From: Aphrocallistes beatrix
Taxonomy: Eukaryota; Porifera; Hexactinellida; Sceptrulophora; Aphrocallistidae
Direction of reading: 5' to 3'
Length of the DNA: 64,000 nt
NCBI GenBank assembly: GCA_963281255.1
Contig: OY725496.1
Coordinates: 682,001 to 746,000 of the forward strand
Shown: positions 1 through 11,486 of the stretch, in pieces
Layout of the letters: each line of letters starts with the position of its first letter
Position numbering within the stretch: the stretch's first letter is position 1
Notes under the pieces: generated by a model
Told to the model about the DNA's origin: nothing
The model's database searches: none
What the model saw: the letters and a program-made list of their open reading frames with translations, nothing else
Position numbers and translations under genes: made by a program

Positions 1-870
1 CAAACTATCACTTCCTATATGATAATAATATTGTTCCCGCGTCTATTTTATATATTCTATGAGTTATCTAGGATTTTGTCACACATCATTATAGATCGTG
101 ATAGTGGTAAGAGTCCAATCAAAACCAACCCTAGCATCCGAGAGTTTCTCTTTCGCTCGTTGTTTACTGAGAAGCATAGTCATGCATACGGTTTCCCGGC
201 GTTAAACCTAAGTGAGGTGGCTGGCTCATAAACAACAACATTGTATTAAAAAGAGCTAGGAATAAGGACTAATAAATTTATTCAAAGTCGCTTTGCATCG
301 AGCCAGTATGTAGGTGTTTTTTCATAATAGTCGTTAAGAAGATAATGTGGTAGAAGTGGTGAAATCACGCAGGCCATAGTTACCAGGTGTGAAGTGGTCC
401 GGTTTAAACCAGTCCGATTGTACAAAATGGTCCCTTTGGAGGATAAATTGGTCAAAAGTGGGTGATAAACAACGCCGACAAAATGTGAGAGAAATCTTTG
501 GCATGCATTTGTCCCACATCAGTAGCTATAGTGGCTCAACCTCACACATCGCATTCTAAATTCATTAATCGGTTGTAAGCATTCCGGCATTCCGGATGTA
601 AATAAGGACGCCACCAGTGCTTATATAAATAGACCAGTACTTGATAAAACTTAATTAGCCACCATGCTCATCATTTTGGTGGCTTATCGCTACATTTTGG
701 TGGTTATCACCACCAAACCACCTGATTTGTCGAGCACTGGACACCACACCCTCTCCTGCAAACTATCCCTCCTCTCACAAGTGTACCCATCAGTGTCGGT
801 GACAAGGAGGAACTTCATCAGAGAGCCAAGTCTCCATCACACAGGCTATATCAGTTTTAATATCATCAAC
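1..870. other. Left flank, no recognised gene
   Basis: AT-rich DNA with no convincing exon. A 70-codon open frame at 19-231 has no recognisable motif and no clear splice context. A short block near 663-720 repeats 'caccatgctc/caccaccaaa'-type words but forms no clear element. Confidence 0.4.
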
Positions 871-1009
871 TACAAGCGCACTTCGCTTGCTTGCGCTGGG
901 CGGCTGGCGGACACTTTGTGTCCGCCGGAGCCGTCCTTTGGGTACCTGGGCTCACAATGATTAATTATAAAGGAGATGATGATTAATATTATAAGGGAGA
1001 TAATTTTAA
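871..1009 (+). repeat. R-family repeat, head fragment
   Basis: Starts with the GC-rich head shared by all R copies (acaagcgc...cttcgcttgcttgcg), including the hairpin GGCGGACAC-TTT-GTGTCCGCC with a 9-bp stem, followed by the 'gattaattataaaggaga' segment. The rest of the element is missing. The open frame through it (...LACAGRLADTLCPPE...) recurs in other copies only because the DNA is conserved; it is not a protein gene. Confidence 0.75.
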
Positions 1010-1354
1010 GGATTTATAACAGCCGCCACGAAATCGATACTGAGACACTGGAAACTAGCAAAAGAAACTTACGAACTAGTTCTGTCCGCTTTTACATGGG
1101 CTAACATAACACCTTCCCTACACAAGCTACTAACCCACTGTACTGAATTGATACGGAACTGTAACGATGGCAATGGATTAAAGGGATATTCAGAAGAAAT
1201 AGTAGAGGCTTGTAATAAGCTGATTCGACGATTTAGCTCCAATGAACTTTCGAGGGACCATACCTTGTTTTGGACGTTAGAAACGCCAGCATCGCTTAGG
1301 ATTTATTGTAGCTTCACTTATTTATATTTCTACTTATTACAAATGACAAAATAA
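1010..1354 (+). pseudogene. Relic of transposon-associated protein (SEEA/HK-type domain)
   Basis: One frame stays open for 114 codons without a start of its own. It reads ...RHWKLAKETYELVL..., then ITPSLHKLLTHCTELIR, then LKGYSEEIVEACNKLIRRF, then SRDHT. The order 'SxHKxLxHxxxxIR - x(8,12) - G.xSEEaxEaxNKxxRxF - SR' matches a family of uncharacterised proteins found in many copies in invertebrate genomes, usually near transposons. That match is from memory of the family pattern. The fragment begins right after the truncated R repeat and ends in non-homologous sequence, so it is a remnant. It could also be one exon of a live element. Confidence 0.42.
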
Positions 1355-1868
1355 ATGCAATATGGTCAGATAAATTAGTGAAATTATCGGTTCCGCCAAC
1401 CTTCAATTGTCATAATCTTAATAGAGATCAAAAATTCTAATTCTAGTTTTAGGTTTCCGTTTATGACCTAAGTATCTACTAATTTATAGCTAGTGTTGTC
1501 TTTCTTATAAAAAAATTAATATCTCTTAGCTCTGAATTCCTCTTATTCGCGTAGGGTACCACGGGGAGTAGGATTCAGTTGACGGGAGAAATTAAAACCA
1601 TACGCCTAAAGGATCGTCTCGCGCTCCTAGATAATTCTTTGACAGAAAGCCATTAATTTCTAACACTTTTTTTAATGAAAACTGACAGCTGTGTGCTGTT
1701 AGTTTTCATGAAAAAAATTGAGCATAAAATGGGGGATTGGAAATAAATAAAGAGATAAATATTCAGGTGTATATATGTACACACATGTTAGTATATGAAA
1801 TGTCAAAACAAAAGACAGAGTTAACTGACACTAGAGTAGAAAAAAACATCGACAAAATCTAAGATAAA
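1355..1868. other. Intergenic, downstream of FMO-A
   Basis: No gene seen. An imperfect hairpin lies near 1673-1711 (arms 'atgaaaactgacagc' and 'gctgttagttttcat'). It would fall in the 3' UTR of the minus-strand FMO gene, about 160 bases past its stop. Confidence 0.4.
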
Positions 1869-3443
1869 TTATATAAATTTGATAATACAATATACCGCTA
1901 AAAATACCACCACGAAGAGAAGGATTATGTGATGTACCAAAATGAAGGAAGGTTTGGGCTTGAGTATTCTTGTCTGAGAGGGAAAGAGCGTATTCTTCCA
2001 ACTGGATAAGATAGCGTCTCTAGCGCCTGGCCAAGTGTGAGGACCACAGAGGCGGAACTGATATGAAGTAATTGGACCGAAGAGCACTTGTAACCAAAGC
2101 TTAGGATCTTGCAAAAACAAATCAACAATATTGGGCTTAGCTCCAATCATTCCAGCAATCTCATCGCAGTATTGCTGGTAATCCACTTGAACAGTGTGAC
2201 GACGTGAGTTTGTGTATCTCTGTGACATTAGCCTGCGTTTCAGAGAAATATCTCGTGACATCTCTGATTTGGAAGGTAAATGTAATTCTTTCTTGAACAC
2301 CTTCATTGCCCATCTTAACTGCAGCTCGGCAATAGGATTAATAGCGCCCCACGGCTGCACACAGCCAATGACAGCGAGTGTGCCTTTCAAGTGAGGAGGA
2401 AACACATATTTGTACAAATCAACTTGGTTGTCCTCTACCTTGATAATTCCAGGTGCGAGAAAGGGATAGGAAATGCTGAATCCAGTGCAATACGCAATAG
2501 CGTCAGCCTGAACCTCACTTCCATCCACGAATACGACACCTGTCTCAGTTATAGATTGAATGTTCGGTTTCACTTTTATACGACCGACTGCAATGCGTCC
2601 TATCAACTCGTCATTGACACAGGGATGAGATGAAAATATGTCATGATTGGGTGTCATGCCGTAACTGTCTAGGTTAGCACGACTATATACAAGACTACGT
2701 ATATATGACCTTTTCAAGACAGAGGGAATATATGTATTTATGAATCTGCTTAATGTCATGTCAGAAGGGTAAGATTGGCTTGTTAACCTTGGTAATACCC
2801 ATGCACCGTTTCTAGTCACGAGATAAACCTGTTTAGAATTTCTACTTAAATCCACAGCCATGTCACAACCAGAATTACCACTACCAACCACTACAACAGA
2901 CTTACCTTCAAACCCATCCGGTTTGAAATACTCCATGCTGTGGAGTGTTAATCCCTTATACAGGTCTTGTCCGTTGATATGTGGGACATTCTTGTCACCA
3001 TGATGACCATTACAGATTAACACGAAGTCAAATATCTCGACATTCACTTTCTTAGATTTCAAATCTGTTATCGTAAGTTTCCAACTACCTGTTTCTTCGA
3101 AGTCATCCGATTTCTCAATCAAATCAATGCGAGTTTCAAAGGCAATGTAATTTCTCAAATTGAAATGGTCACAGTAAAGGCGAAAATATTCCAAGACTTT
3201 GTCATGCGGGCAGTAAGATGGGAAATCCTTTGGCATCGGAAAATCGCTAAAACACATCATCTCCTTACTGGTGTTGATTACAGTCGAGTAATAGACGCTA
3301 CTGGAAGAACTGGATCTGTTGACATTCCAGAGCCCGCCTAAGTCAGAATCGATCTCGAAACATTTCGGTGATAATCCATCCTCGAGAACTTCTTTGATCG
3401 CCACTAAACCACAGGCACCAGCTCCCAATATGGCTACACTCAT
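1869..3443 (-). CDS. Flavin-containing monooxygenase, copy A
   Basis: Intronless 524-aa FMO, an NADPH- and FAD-dependent enzyme that oxygenates nucleophilic N or S atoms, usually on the ER membrane. The FAD site is GAGACG (residues 7-12). The FMO signature is read as YKGLTLHSMEYF (162-173). The NADPH site is GSGNSG (187-192). The 'ATGY'-type linker appears as YCTGF (318-322). A hydrophobic C-terminal tail (about 500-522) fits a membrane anchor. Length is typical of animal FMOs (about 530 aa). The start is fixed by MSVAILGAGACG, which leaves the usual few residues before the Rossmann fold. Copy B lies 9.4 kb away in inverted orientation and is identical over residues 24-215; see findings. Function is sure at family level; substrate unknown. 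Confidence 0.93.
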   Translation of the reverse strand: MSVAILGAGACGLVAIKEVLEDGLSPKCFEIDSDLGGLWNVNRSSSSSSVYYSTVINTSKEMMCFSDFPMPKDFPSYCPHDKVLEYFRLYCDHFNLRNYIAFETRIDLIEKSDDFEETGSWKLTITDLKSKKVNVEIFDFVLICNGHHGDKNVPHINGQDLYKGLTLHSMEYFKPDGFEGKSVVVVGSGNSGCDMAVDLSRNSKQVYLVTRNGAWVLPRLTSQSYPSDMTLSRFINTYIPSVLKRSYIRSLVYSRANLDSYGMTPNHDIFSSHPCVNDELIGRIAVGRIKVKPNIQSITETGVVFVDGSEVQADAIAYCTGFSISYPFLAPGIIKVEDNQVDLYKYVFPPHLKGTLAVIGCVQPWGAINPIAELQLRWAMKVFKKELHLPSKSEMSRDISLKRRLMSQRYTNSRRHTVQVDYQQYCDEIAGMIGAKPNIVDLFLQDPKLWLQVLFGPITSYQFRLCGPHTWPGARDAILSSWKNTLFPSQTRILKPKPSFILVHHIILLFVVVFLAVYCIIKFI

Positions 3444-3545
3444 TTGCTAAACTTTTCTATTAATTAAAACTTGATTTACGTAGAGAAAGAAACTAGATTG
3501 CATATAATAATAATTGTTAATATTACCTCACTGTTATCTTAAATG

Positions 3546-4338
3546 CAGGCCTCTCAACCTGTAATTTAACTAAATCGTGTGATGGCATGTGGCAGATCGT
3601 AAACGGAAAATTCGTCGCAAGAAAATTCGTCGCCGGAAAATTCGTCGCATGGAAAATCTGTGGAAATTTACGATGAAACGGTGCTTTTGAGTTTGCAATT
3701 GTTGAAAAGGGAGCGAATTGATGAGTTTTGGTTCGAAACTGTTGAAACGGAAGCGGAATCGGGGCTTTTGATTGGGAATTATTGAAACGGAAGGCGAGAC
3801 GGTGACTTTTGATTAGGAAACGGTTGATCGGGAAGCGGAGGACGGTGCTTTAGGTTTAGAAGATACGGAAACGGGAGGAATGGTCCAGGCATTTTATGGT
3901 GGGAGCGAATTGGTTGAAAGGCGGGTCGATTGGGAATTTTTATGACGAGCGAATGGGATCCAGGTGCGAATTGTCGACTTTTTTGGTTGTTAGGTTGTGG
4001 TTGCGGAATGTGGTAAGGTGGGCTTTAGGAACGGAACGTTTGGAACGGAGGAGGATAGTGGGCACTTTTAGGTTTGGAAGATATGGTTGGGGAGGGCGGT
4101 TGCTAAGGATTTTTCGGTTAGAATGTTGATATGGCGAGGTGGAAGTGGAGCGTTTTGGGACGAGGCAGTTTGCCTCAAAAAATGGGAAAGGTGAGTGTTT
4201 TTCCGGCGGAATAGAAATAGTAACGAATAGATGTGACGAATTTTCCTGCGACGAAACTTCCGCCATTCATTCACATATCTCAAGATTTGTCACTTTGCCA
4301 CATCACACGATTTAGTTAAATTAAGGTTGAGAGGCCTG
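3546..4338. mobile_element. TIR element, CAGGCCTCTCAACCT ends
   Basis: Both ends carry an inverted repeat of about 40 bases starting CAGGCCTCTCAACCT and running through 'taaatcgtgtgatg'. The interior holds a short 'aaaattcgtcgc' direct-repeat cluster near 3610-3650. No transposase frame is visible, so this is non-autonomous. No clear target duplication. Confidence 0.7.
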
Positions 4339-4352
4339 TGAGACCTAAAAGA

Positions 4353-5716
4353 GGCTAAGTAGGAATAGGACCTAAAATATTTTCAAAGTAAGGATAAGGC
4401 CTAAACCATTCCAAGTACAGGCCTCTCAACTCTCACGATCTCGTCGTGTGTTACACGATTTCGTGAAAATGTCACGATCTCACGACAGACCCCACAAATC
4501 TCACGATTTGCCTCAAAATATCACGATTTACGAACTCTCGCAGTTTGAGAGTCTTGCTTGTGTCCTACAAGAACGATTTATATATAATGTCCTACGATAG
4601 AATTGTGAGGTTCGTTTTTGTCTCACGACGGGATTGCGAGATTTATTATTGTCTCCTGACGAGATCGTGATATTTACGAAATCTCACGATTTCAACCCCT
4701 CTCAGGTTGAGAGTCCTGCAAGTAGGAATAGGACCTAAAACCGGCTAAGTCGGAATAAAGCCTAAAACTAGCTAAGTAGAAATAAGGCCTAAAACTGGTT
4801 AAGGAGACAGGCCCTCAAATTTTGAAAAAAATGGACAAATCCAAATATATTGTAATTTAGTTTTTATATCATTCTAGGAAGTCTAAATCATCCGATAATG
4901 AGATATTTTGTTAATCCAATGGTTATTTATGTACTTATAGCCGGTCAAATCTGGCCTTTCTCAATCAAAATCTATTAATTTAAATTTTTAAAATTATCAA
5001 TTGGTGCACATCCGTATGATCACCCTAACTCAAAAAATATTCACATTTTAAGCACAAACATATTGTAAAAAACACGCAAAGTACTCTGATTAATAAGCTA
5101 GTAGCGAAGCCCGATTTTCAAATAAAAGGAAAGTTTAATAAAAGCTGAAAATAATTTTGTCCCAAAAATTCCTAATTAAATGGCTTGACAAAATATTTTT
5201 CAACTTAAAAAATATGAAAGTTAAAATTGAAAAAAATAGCTTCGCTACTAGCTCAATCAATCGCTAATAATGATATTTGAACAGTTAAATCAACTTGATC
5301 CTAGTCAATAGTGTAGTTATGAGGAACGGCCCAACCACGGATATTGTATAGGATTCAGACTTTGAGTGACTATAACTTCATATTTATTCCTAGTTCGAAA
5401 AACTCGTATTATGCATTAATTCTTATACTAACTAGTACTATCCATAAACAGTATAACAATGGTTGAATTAAGACTTTGATTTTTTTGGGTTCCATCTCCT
5501 TAAGTAGAAATAAGGCCTAAAACTGGTTAAGTAGAAATAAGGTCTAAAACTGGTTAAGTAGAAATAAGACTTAAACTATTTCAAGTAGGAATAAGACTTA
5601 TACCTGCTAAATAGGAATAAGACCTAAAAAATTGGCTGAGTAGAAATAAGACCTAAACTATTTCAAGTAGGAATAAGCTTATACCTGCTAAATAGGAATA
5701 AGACCTAAAATTGGAG
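4353..5716. repeat. 27-bp satellite split by two insertions
   Basis: Tandem units of about 27 bp (taagtagaaataaggcctaa + aactggt, with variants) occur at about 4353-4417, 4719-4805 and 5498-5716. The array is interrupted by a TIR element (4418-4718) and by an AT-rich insert (about 4806-5497). The insert has internal inverted words 'tagtagcgaagc' and 'gcttcgctacta'. All three satellite pieces share one phase and orientation, so they were once a single array. Confidence 0.75.
4418..4718. mobile_element. TIR element in satellite, 6-bp duplication
   Basis: Ends CAGGCCTCTCAAC and (reversed) CAGGACTCTCAAC are related to the element at 3546-4338. It is flanked by 'caagta' at 4412-4417 and 4719-4724. 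The interior repeats the word 'ctcacgat' several times. No coding capacity. Confidence 0.7.
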
Positions 5717-6385
5717 GGAGAACGAAAGTGAGCATTTTGGAGAGTGATATGCATAATAACTTAGTGAAATGGAGCATCTTTATTCCGCGAGGGATGTACT
5801 GTGTGGCATTTTATGCCTTATTCTTACTTGGCAAGTTTTAGATCTTTTAGTACCGTGATATCTTGAGAGCGTAATATTTTGAGATATCGTAGCATTCTGA
5901 GATTTTGTTTGGCTTACTCAAATTGCCTTGTGGTTCAATCTCTTTCATCGTGGCACAAAATTGTGGCACATGACAAAATTTGATGGCACGTGACACAATT
6001 TGCTATGGTAGAACCCCATATGGACCATAAATTGGGATCTCAAGATATTACGCAACAGGCCTACTACAAACATTTAATGAACAAATTGAAGTCTCAAAAA
6101 CAGTCAAGCTGTATTGAAATGCGAGTACTACGATATCCAATCTAGATTATACATTCCCTGTACCTTAATTAAATATACTGTGATGTTGATTGCAATAATG
6201 ACAATATATGCGGTAGTTAAATATTGATGCGTACGGTGGAGCTGAAACATGTTTACAACTGATAACAAAAATACTATACAGGATCAAAAAGAAAACAAAT
6301 ATTCGAATTCGTAAGGAACAAACCTACTTGTATATACGTTTCAGTTCTAAATATATTGAATTAATATTATATCGCTATGTGTTAG
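5717..6385. other. Intergenic upstream of EPC
   Basis: AT-rich, no exon recognised. Presumably holds the EPC promoter and 5' UTR. No clear TATA box assigned. Confidence 0.35.
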
Positions 6386-9300
6386 ATGAGTAGACTGTAT
6401 TTCCGTTCAAAAGCGTTAGATATTCACAAACCTCTTCCCATATACTTGAGCACTGACTCACTCGATCTAAATGATTGCTCGATCATCAGCAGAGACGTAC
6501 CAGAAATGCCAACGGGTATGGAAAAGGAGGAAGAGTTAGAAACACATTTCCAATTAGCCTTGGAGGCACAGAGGAATGTTACAGATCCAGTGCATTCCAT
6601 TTCGAAGCAGAGTGTGATTCCTACGCCGAATTTCTCTCTCTCCAAACCAGAAACCAGACCGCACAGCGAAGTTAGAAGTGTGAAGACATCAGTGCACAGT
6701 TACTACTTGAAGTATGACATGTTTGAAGAGATTGGCAGTCAGCCTCTCTCTGAGTACGATATTGACTCAGAAGATGAAGCCTGGATACAATCACAGAAGG
6801 CTAGTGTAAGTTAATGATACTCATACGGGCACTGTTAATTAATGCATATATTAAAAAGTCTATTGCGCATGCGCAATCGTCACATTACGCATGATCAATT
6901 GGGCATGCCTAATTTCCGGAACGGGACCGTCCCGGGAAATCTAGATGCCTAATTTCTGGGGCGGGACGGAACCATCCCGGAAATTAGGCATGCCCTGATC
7001 AATTGCACATTGCGCACGATCAGTTGGACTAAGTCCATTGTACATGCGCATGCTCAATTGACACTTAGGGAAGAATATAATCCCAATGGTGAAGAATGGA
7101 GGCTTTTAGGTCCGATTGATAGGATCCTCTGCCGGTCCGAGGCGTTTTAGTTGGAGATTGGATCCAAATTGAGCCGAAATGAGGATTTTTTGCGCTAAAC
7201 GCTCCCGGTAGAGACGCAATTCAATGCATGTGGTGGTTTTAGCGATATTAATTTTTAGAATAGTATTGCACATATAGAAATATTTTAAGTGATTTTTGCT
7301 TATGTGCAATGTGCAATTGATCATGCGCAAATATGACGATTGCGCATGCGGAATTTAATTTTTAATACCTCGTTGATATAATACAGTAGAACTCGGTTTG
7401 TACGTACTCATTTCTCTGAACCAGAATTCATTTATTTTATAGATTCCTATGTAATATCAACTCGGTTAGTACATACCTTTTTCCGCTTTCCGGAGGGTAC
7501 GTACTAACCGAGTTCTACTGTAGTAGGCTAGTGTTCGGTCAATTGTGGGGTCATTCCATGGTAATTCGACCAATTCTAGCTATGGTCCCGCATGAAAATC
7601 TCCGATTAGCCTAATATTTTAGCCAAACTTTACCCTATATGTCTTATGGAAATTTACCAAATGGGAGCTTTCAATTTCTTTTGGTTAGAAAGTTATAGCC
7701 TATCTAGTTTCAACGATTTTTTAATGGTCGAACACTTATTATTTAGAGTCCCCCTTCCTTAAATTGATCATATTTTCCTGATCCTTTTGCCTAAATGTAT
7801 TATTAATTTTTCTAAATGATAAGTAGAATGGTTTGTTCAACCGATTGTCTATGCTCATGTGTTTATGTGCTTTATCTTTAATTTATTCACAGCTCACTAT
7901 ATAACACATGTACTTGGTATATTCTTATAGTAGTATTTCAATATACAGTCGAACCGCCTAATCCGACACCCTTTGGGAAACAACTAAAAGGCGCCTAGGC
8001 TTACATTGATTAATTATAAAGTAGATAGCATCTCTAAATATAGCTATTTTACTGTTATAATCGATATCAATCGAAAAATCACCCAATTTGTAAATTTTGA
8101 AAATTTTTGATGCGTAATGATGACGTCATAGCAGAGTGATGAGTCGCCATTTTTTGATGATAGGTGCATCATATGTGAGATATATTAATATACACATTCA
8201 TTTAAAATTTCAGCCTTCTATCACTTAAAATGGCTGAGTTAAGGTCGAAAAACTGAAATTTCTAATTATAAAAAAAGGTGACAATGACGTCATAATTCCA
8301 TGATGAGTCGACATTTTCGTCTGAACTCAGAACTTTGTGGAGCCATAGCCAAAAGACCCCACATGCCAAAAATCAGCTTTCTGTGCTGGGCAGTTTCTTC
8401 AATCGATTCGTTACAGATATAGATATATATATCCTTACTATTACAACTCGATTAATGTTTGTTTATATATACAAGCGCGGTTCGCTTGCTTGCGCTGCGC
8501 GGCTGGCGGACACTTTGTGTCCACCGGAGTCGCCCTTTGGGCGCCTGGGGTCACATTGATTAATTTTAAAGGAGATAAAAACTCTAAATAAGTCTGTCCT
8601 ACTGTTATAATCGATATCGCACGAAAAATCACTAAATTTGTCATTTCGTAATTATGACGTCATAACAATGTGATGAGTCATCATCTTTTGATGATAGTTT
8701 CATCACATGTGAAGAATATTAATATACCCATTCATAGGCGTCGTAAACTTTATTTCCTACCCTTGGACTGCCCGGCCACAATAATCCAGGGCCGTTCAGT
8801 CAGTTAATCGGGCCGTATCTTCAGCTGATCCAGCGTTACCGTCAGCCAAATGGGCCGTGAACCCTTGATCTACATGAAGAATTAGTAACAGTCAATTACC
8901 AGTACATAATAGCACTAAGCTTTTTACCGGGTAGTACACGGTCTTTTTACCGGGTAGCATCCGGCATTAGACCGGGTAGTACCCGGCATTCACTCTGGGC
9001 CGCCCGGCCATTGCCGGGTAACCGGGTGGGTTACGACGCCTATGTACCCATTCTATTAAAATTTAAGCCTCTTATCACCTAAAATGACTGAGTTATGGTC
9101 GAAAAACTGAAATTTCTAAATATAAAAAAGGTGACAATGGCGTCATAATTCCATGGTGAGTCAACATTTTCGTCTGAGCTCAGAACTTAGTGGAGCCATA
9201 GCCAAAAGACAAACTCGATTAATGTTTGTGTATACGTATATATATATATATATCTGTAACGAATTGATTGAGGAAACTGCCAGGCGCAGAAAGCTGATTT

Positions 9301-9875
9301 TTGGCATGTGGTAGTCTTTTGACTATGACTCCACTAGGTTCTGACCTCTGAAGAAAATGTCGACTCATCATGGAATTATGTCGTCATTGTCACCTTTTTT
9401 TTTATTAGAAATTTCAAAAGTTTTTCGACTATAACTCAGTCATTTTAGGTGATAGAGGGCTGAAAATTGAATAGAATGTGTATATTAATATGCCTCGCAT
9501 ATGTTGCAACTATCATCAAAAATAATGACTCATCACTCTGTTGTGACGTCATAATTACGCATCAAAATTTTTAAAAATCGACAAATTTGGTGATTTTTCG
9601 TGCGATATCGATCATAGCAATAGAACAGACGTATTTTGAGACGCTATCTCCCTTATAATTAATCAATGGTGACCACAGGCGCCCAAAGGGCGCCTCTGGC
9701 GGATACAAAGTGTCCGCCAGCCGCGCAGTGCAAGCAAGCGAAGCGCGCTTGTATATATAATATTGTGTTTCTCTCAAGATTATTGGAAAGCGCGTTAATT
9801 TTGCAATTTATATGCGGTTTATTTGGTTAAATTGCATGATTTAGCAACAAAATCACGTTATTCGACAAGCTAAGC

Positions 9876-9908
<33 letters not shown>

Positions 9909-11238
9909 GTATATATAGATCGAGTTTTAATAGTAAGGATATACTCATAGTTTAGTACAAAACTCTTTGTTATGAATGAACTTTCTCCAGGAAATATCTG
10001 AGACTAAAACTTGTGGCTCAAATTTTTTAAATAGCATTTTATTTTGTTCTATACCGAATGGAAAAATCGACACCAACACGAATAATATTTAAAGAGTTAA
10101 TGGAGAAGCTGCATTTTGTCAGAATAATTCATTTTTTCCGCTTCCCAGAGGGGTACGTACTAACCGAGTTCTACTGTATTTCCTTATTTACACTCATCAC
10201 CTTTAGATATATACTTTGACACCTTTGAATTACTTCACCCTAAATATTATTTGTCCCTCTCTCTAGGTTCCAACTAGTAAATTTGAGGCAATATTCACTG
10301 CTTTGGAAAGAGACATGAGAGGCAATACAACTTCTGAAAAAATATTAGACAGTTTTCGCCAAGATACTGCAGGTTTCATTATAGACACGATTCACCAATA
10401 TTGGTTGAAGAAGAAAAATAAACTGAAATCTAAGATTGTGAATGAGATTATTCCAGCTGGGAATGCAAATCAGGACAATCCCTATACGGCGTTCAGGAAA
10501 CGGAATGATAGGATGATTACACGTCGGAATCGGAAATATGACGAACAGAATTATGAGAAGTTGTACCAGTTTAAGAAAACCTTTGAACAATTATCTCGAT
10601 TGATGGAGCTAATTTGCTCACGTGAAAAAATGAAGAATAAACTCATTCATGTGTTACATCGTCAATTTTCTCAGCGAAATTCTCTTCAAGATTGGAATGG
10701 CAATACTATTAACAGTATATTGGAACACCTGAACATAGCTGACACACATATTCAAACATATTTCCAATCCAATCTCTCTTCTTTCAATAGTATAAGATCG
10801 AGTGAAGAGAAACGGAATAAGGACAGTTCAATTGATGCACATTCTTCTAACGGGAGACAAATTACACTGAAGAATAGCGTTCAGCATTCCAGTGCTATGA
10901 AAAGGAACTCTAAGCTGAGTGGAAGTGATAGTCTGTTACAGTCCTCTACTACGAATAATAGTCCTGATGGACGCTTCACTTTTGTTCCGAACAATATTTC
11001 AGTTTACTTACAGCCGACAGCAAGCATTCGTCCTAAGTTAGAAACTTCAACGAAAAGTTTGTCAGATTTCAAACGTTTGCAGATATTCTCTGCACTGAAA
11101 CGTTCTAGAAGGTTCTTCAGCAGTAATCCTGAACTATCTCCATTCTTCAGGAAGCAGCAGTATAAGAACAATCCATTCTTTGAGTCTCATTTAAATAATT
11201 TCGATCAATTTTTGCAATCAGAGTTCCGTTTGCATTAA
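6386..11238 (+). CDS. EPC1: Enhancer of Polycomb homologue (2 exons)
   Basis: EPC is a core scaffold of the NuA4/TIP60 histone acetyltransferase complex in the nucleus. Exon 1 is 6386-6805 (140 codons, donor AGT|GTAAGT). Exon 2 is 10267-11238 (acceptor ctctag|GTTCCA). Both junctions are phase 0, giving 463 aa. The N-terminus MSRLYFRSKALDIHKPLPIY and then MPTGMEKEEELETH match the EPcA domain closely. YDIDSEDEAW ends exon 1. Exon 2 continues with the domain: IHQYWLKKK (about 182-190) and NPYTAFRKRNDRMITRRNRK (about 211-230), then DEQNYEKL. The C-terminal half is polar and low in known domains; at 463 aa it is much shorter than vertebrate EPC1/2 (about 800 aa), so a further 3' exon or a short lineage form are both possible. 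The 3,461-bp intron is packed with repeats. Sits between the two inverted FMO genes. Confidence 0.9.
6855..7375. mobile_element. Inverted-repeat MITE in EPC intron
   Basis: Outer arms are near 6855-6890 (ttaaaaag...ttgcgcatgcgcaatcgtca) and 7330-7375 (tgacgattgcgcatgcgga... through ttaatacctc). The interior has a second palindromic insert near 6900-6995 built from 'gcctaatttccgggacggga' words, the same words as the element at 20533-20716. No coding capacity. Confidence 0.6.
7384..7520. mobile_element. pogo/Tigger-like MITE, TA-flanked
   Basis: TA|CAGTAGAACTCGG ... CCGAGTTCTACTG|TA. The ends resemble the CAGT-GA-CTCG termini known from pogo/Tigger elements. A second copy is at 33210-33380, and a right half lies at about 10137-10178. 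Too short to encode protein. Confidence 0.7.
7991..8462 (+). repeat. R-family repeat, head-truncated
   Basis: Begins in the head (gcgcctaggc), runs through 'ttgattaattataaa', a TGACGTCA site near 8121, a second near 8284, and ends with the tail 'cgattcgttacagatat' and 'cttactatt...ctcgattaatg'. Lies in the EPC intron. Confidence 0.75.
8471..9208 (+). repeat. R-family repeat with nested hAT MITE
   Basis: Complete head (9-bp hairpin, with one stem change, at about 8505-8526) and most of the body. It is split by the 312-bp element 8733-9044 and lacks the usual tail end. Contains TGACGTCA near 8656 and TGAGTCA near 8673. Immediately follows the preceding R copy in the EPC intron. Confidence 0.75.
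8733..9044. mobile_element. hAT-like MITE nested in R repeat
   Basis: Perfect 14-bp inverted ends CATAGGCGTCGTAA and an exact 8-bp target duplication 'tacccatt' (8725-8732 and 9045-9052). The uninterrupted R copies show the empty site. GC-rich interior repeats 'accgggtagta'. No coding frame. An 8-bp duplication is the hallmark of hAT transposases. Confidence 0.85.
9254..9752 (-). repeat. R-family repeat, full length, reversed
   Basis: Runs from the tail (ctgtaacgaattgattga) to the GC-rich head (cgaagcgcgcttgt), about 499 bp, with (TA)n at the tail side and 'atatataa' at the head side. CRE and AP-1-like words are present in reverse. Lies in the EPC intron, as the inverted partner of the copy at 8471-9208. 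Confidence 0.8.
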
Positions 11239-11282
11239 TACAATAATTTGTGTTAGAAACATTAACCCTGTTTTATTAACTA

Positions 11283-11461
11283 CAGTCGATTCCGCTTTAT
11301 CGGGTCAGAGGACATTTTGCCCCGATTAAGCAGAGAACCCTATTAACCGAAAATATTTTGTATTAGCTTTTATGTGTGAGAGCTATTCTGGTCCTGCCAA
11401 AGGTGGCCCGATTAAGCGGTGGACCCGATTAAACAGTGACCCTATTAAGCGGAATCGACTG
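11283..11461. mobile_element. pogo/Tigger-like MITE (CAGTCGAYTCCGCTT)
   Basis: TA|CAGTCGATTCCGCTT ... AAGCGGAATCGACTG|TA, 179 bp, 44 bases past the EPC stop. Same family at 20052-20233, 27500-27685 and 33456-33644, with a degenerate copy in the 27968-28125 intron. If the EPC transcript extends here, this element forms part of its 3' UTR. Confidence 0.8.
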
Positions 11462-11486
11462 TATTGGGATTTAGCACCGTGACGAT

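Noticed and set aside
1925-2633. Open frames inside the FMO-A gene on either strand
   Set aside because: Shadows of the FMO coding sequence; the equivalents in FMO-B show the same pattern.
3896-4283. Overlapping open frames on both strands
   Set aside because: They lie inside a TIR element with biased GA-rich sequence and have no motif or splice context.
6386-6814. Independent 142-aa gene
   Set aside because: It is exon 1 of EPC; the last codons are read past a consensus donor into the intron.
8335-9777. Recurring small frames such as CAARLADTLCPPE-PFGRLGS, and MxxHFALSxELxxAIAKRLPHAKNQ
   Set aside because: They are translations of the R repeat in several copies and both orientations, with different stops; conservation is at the DNA level and follows the repeat.
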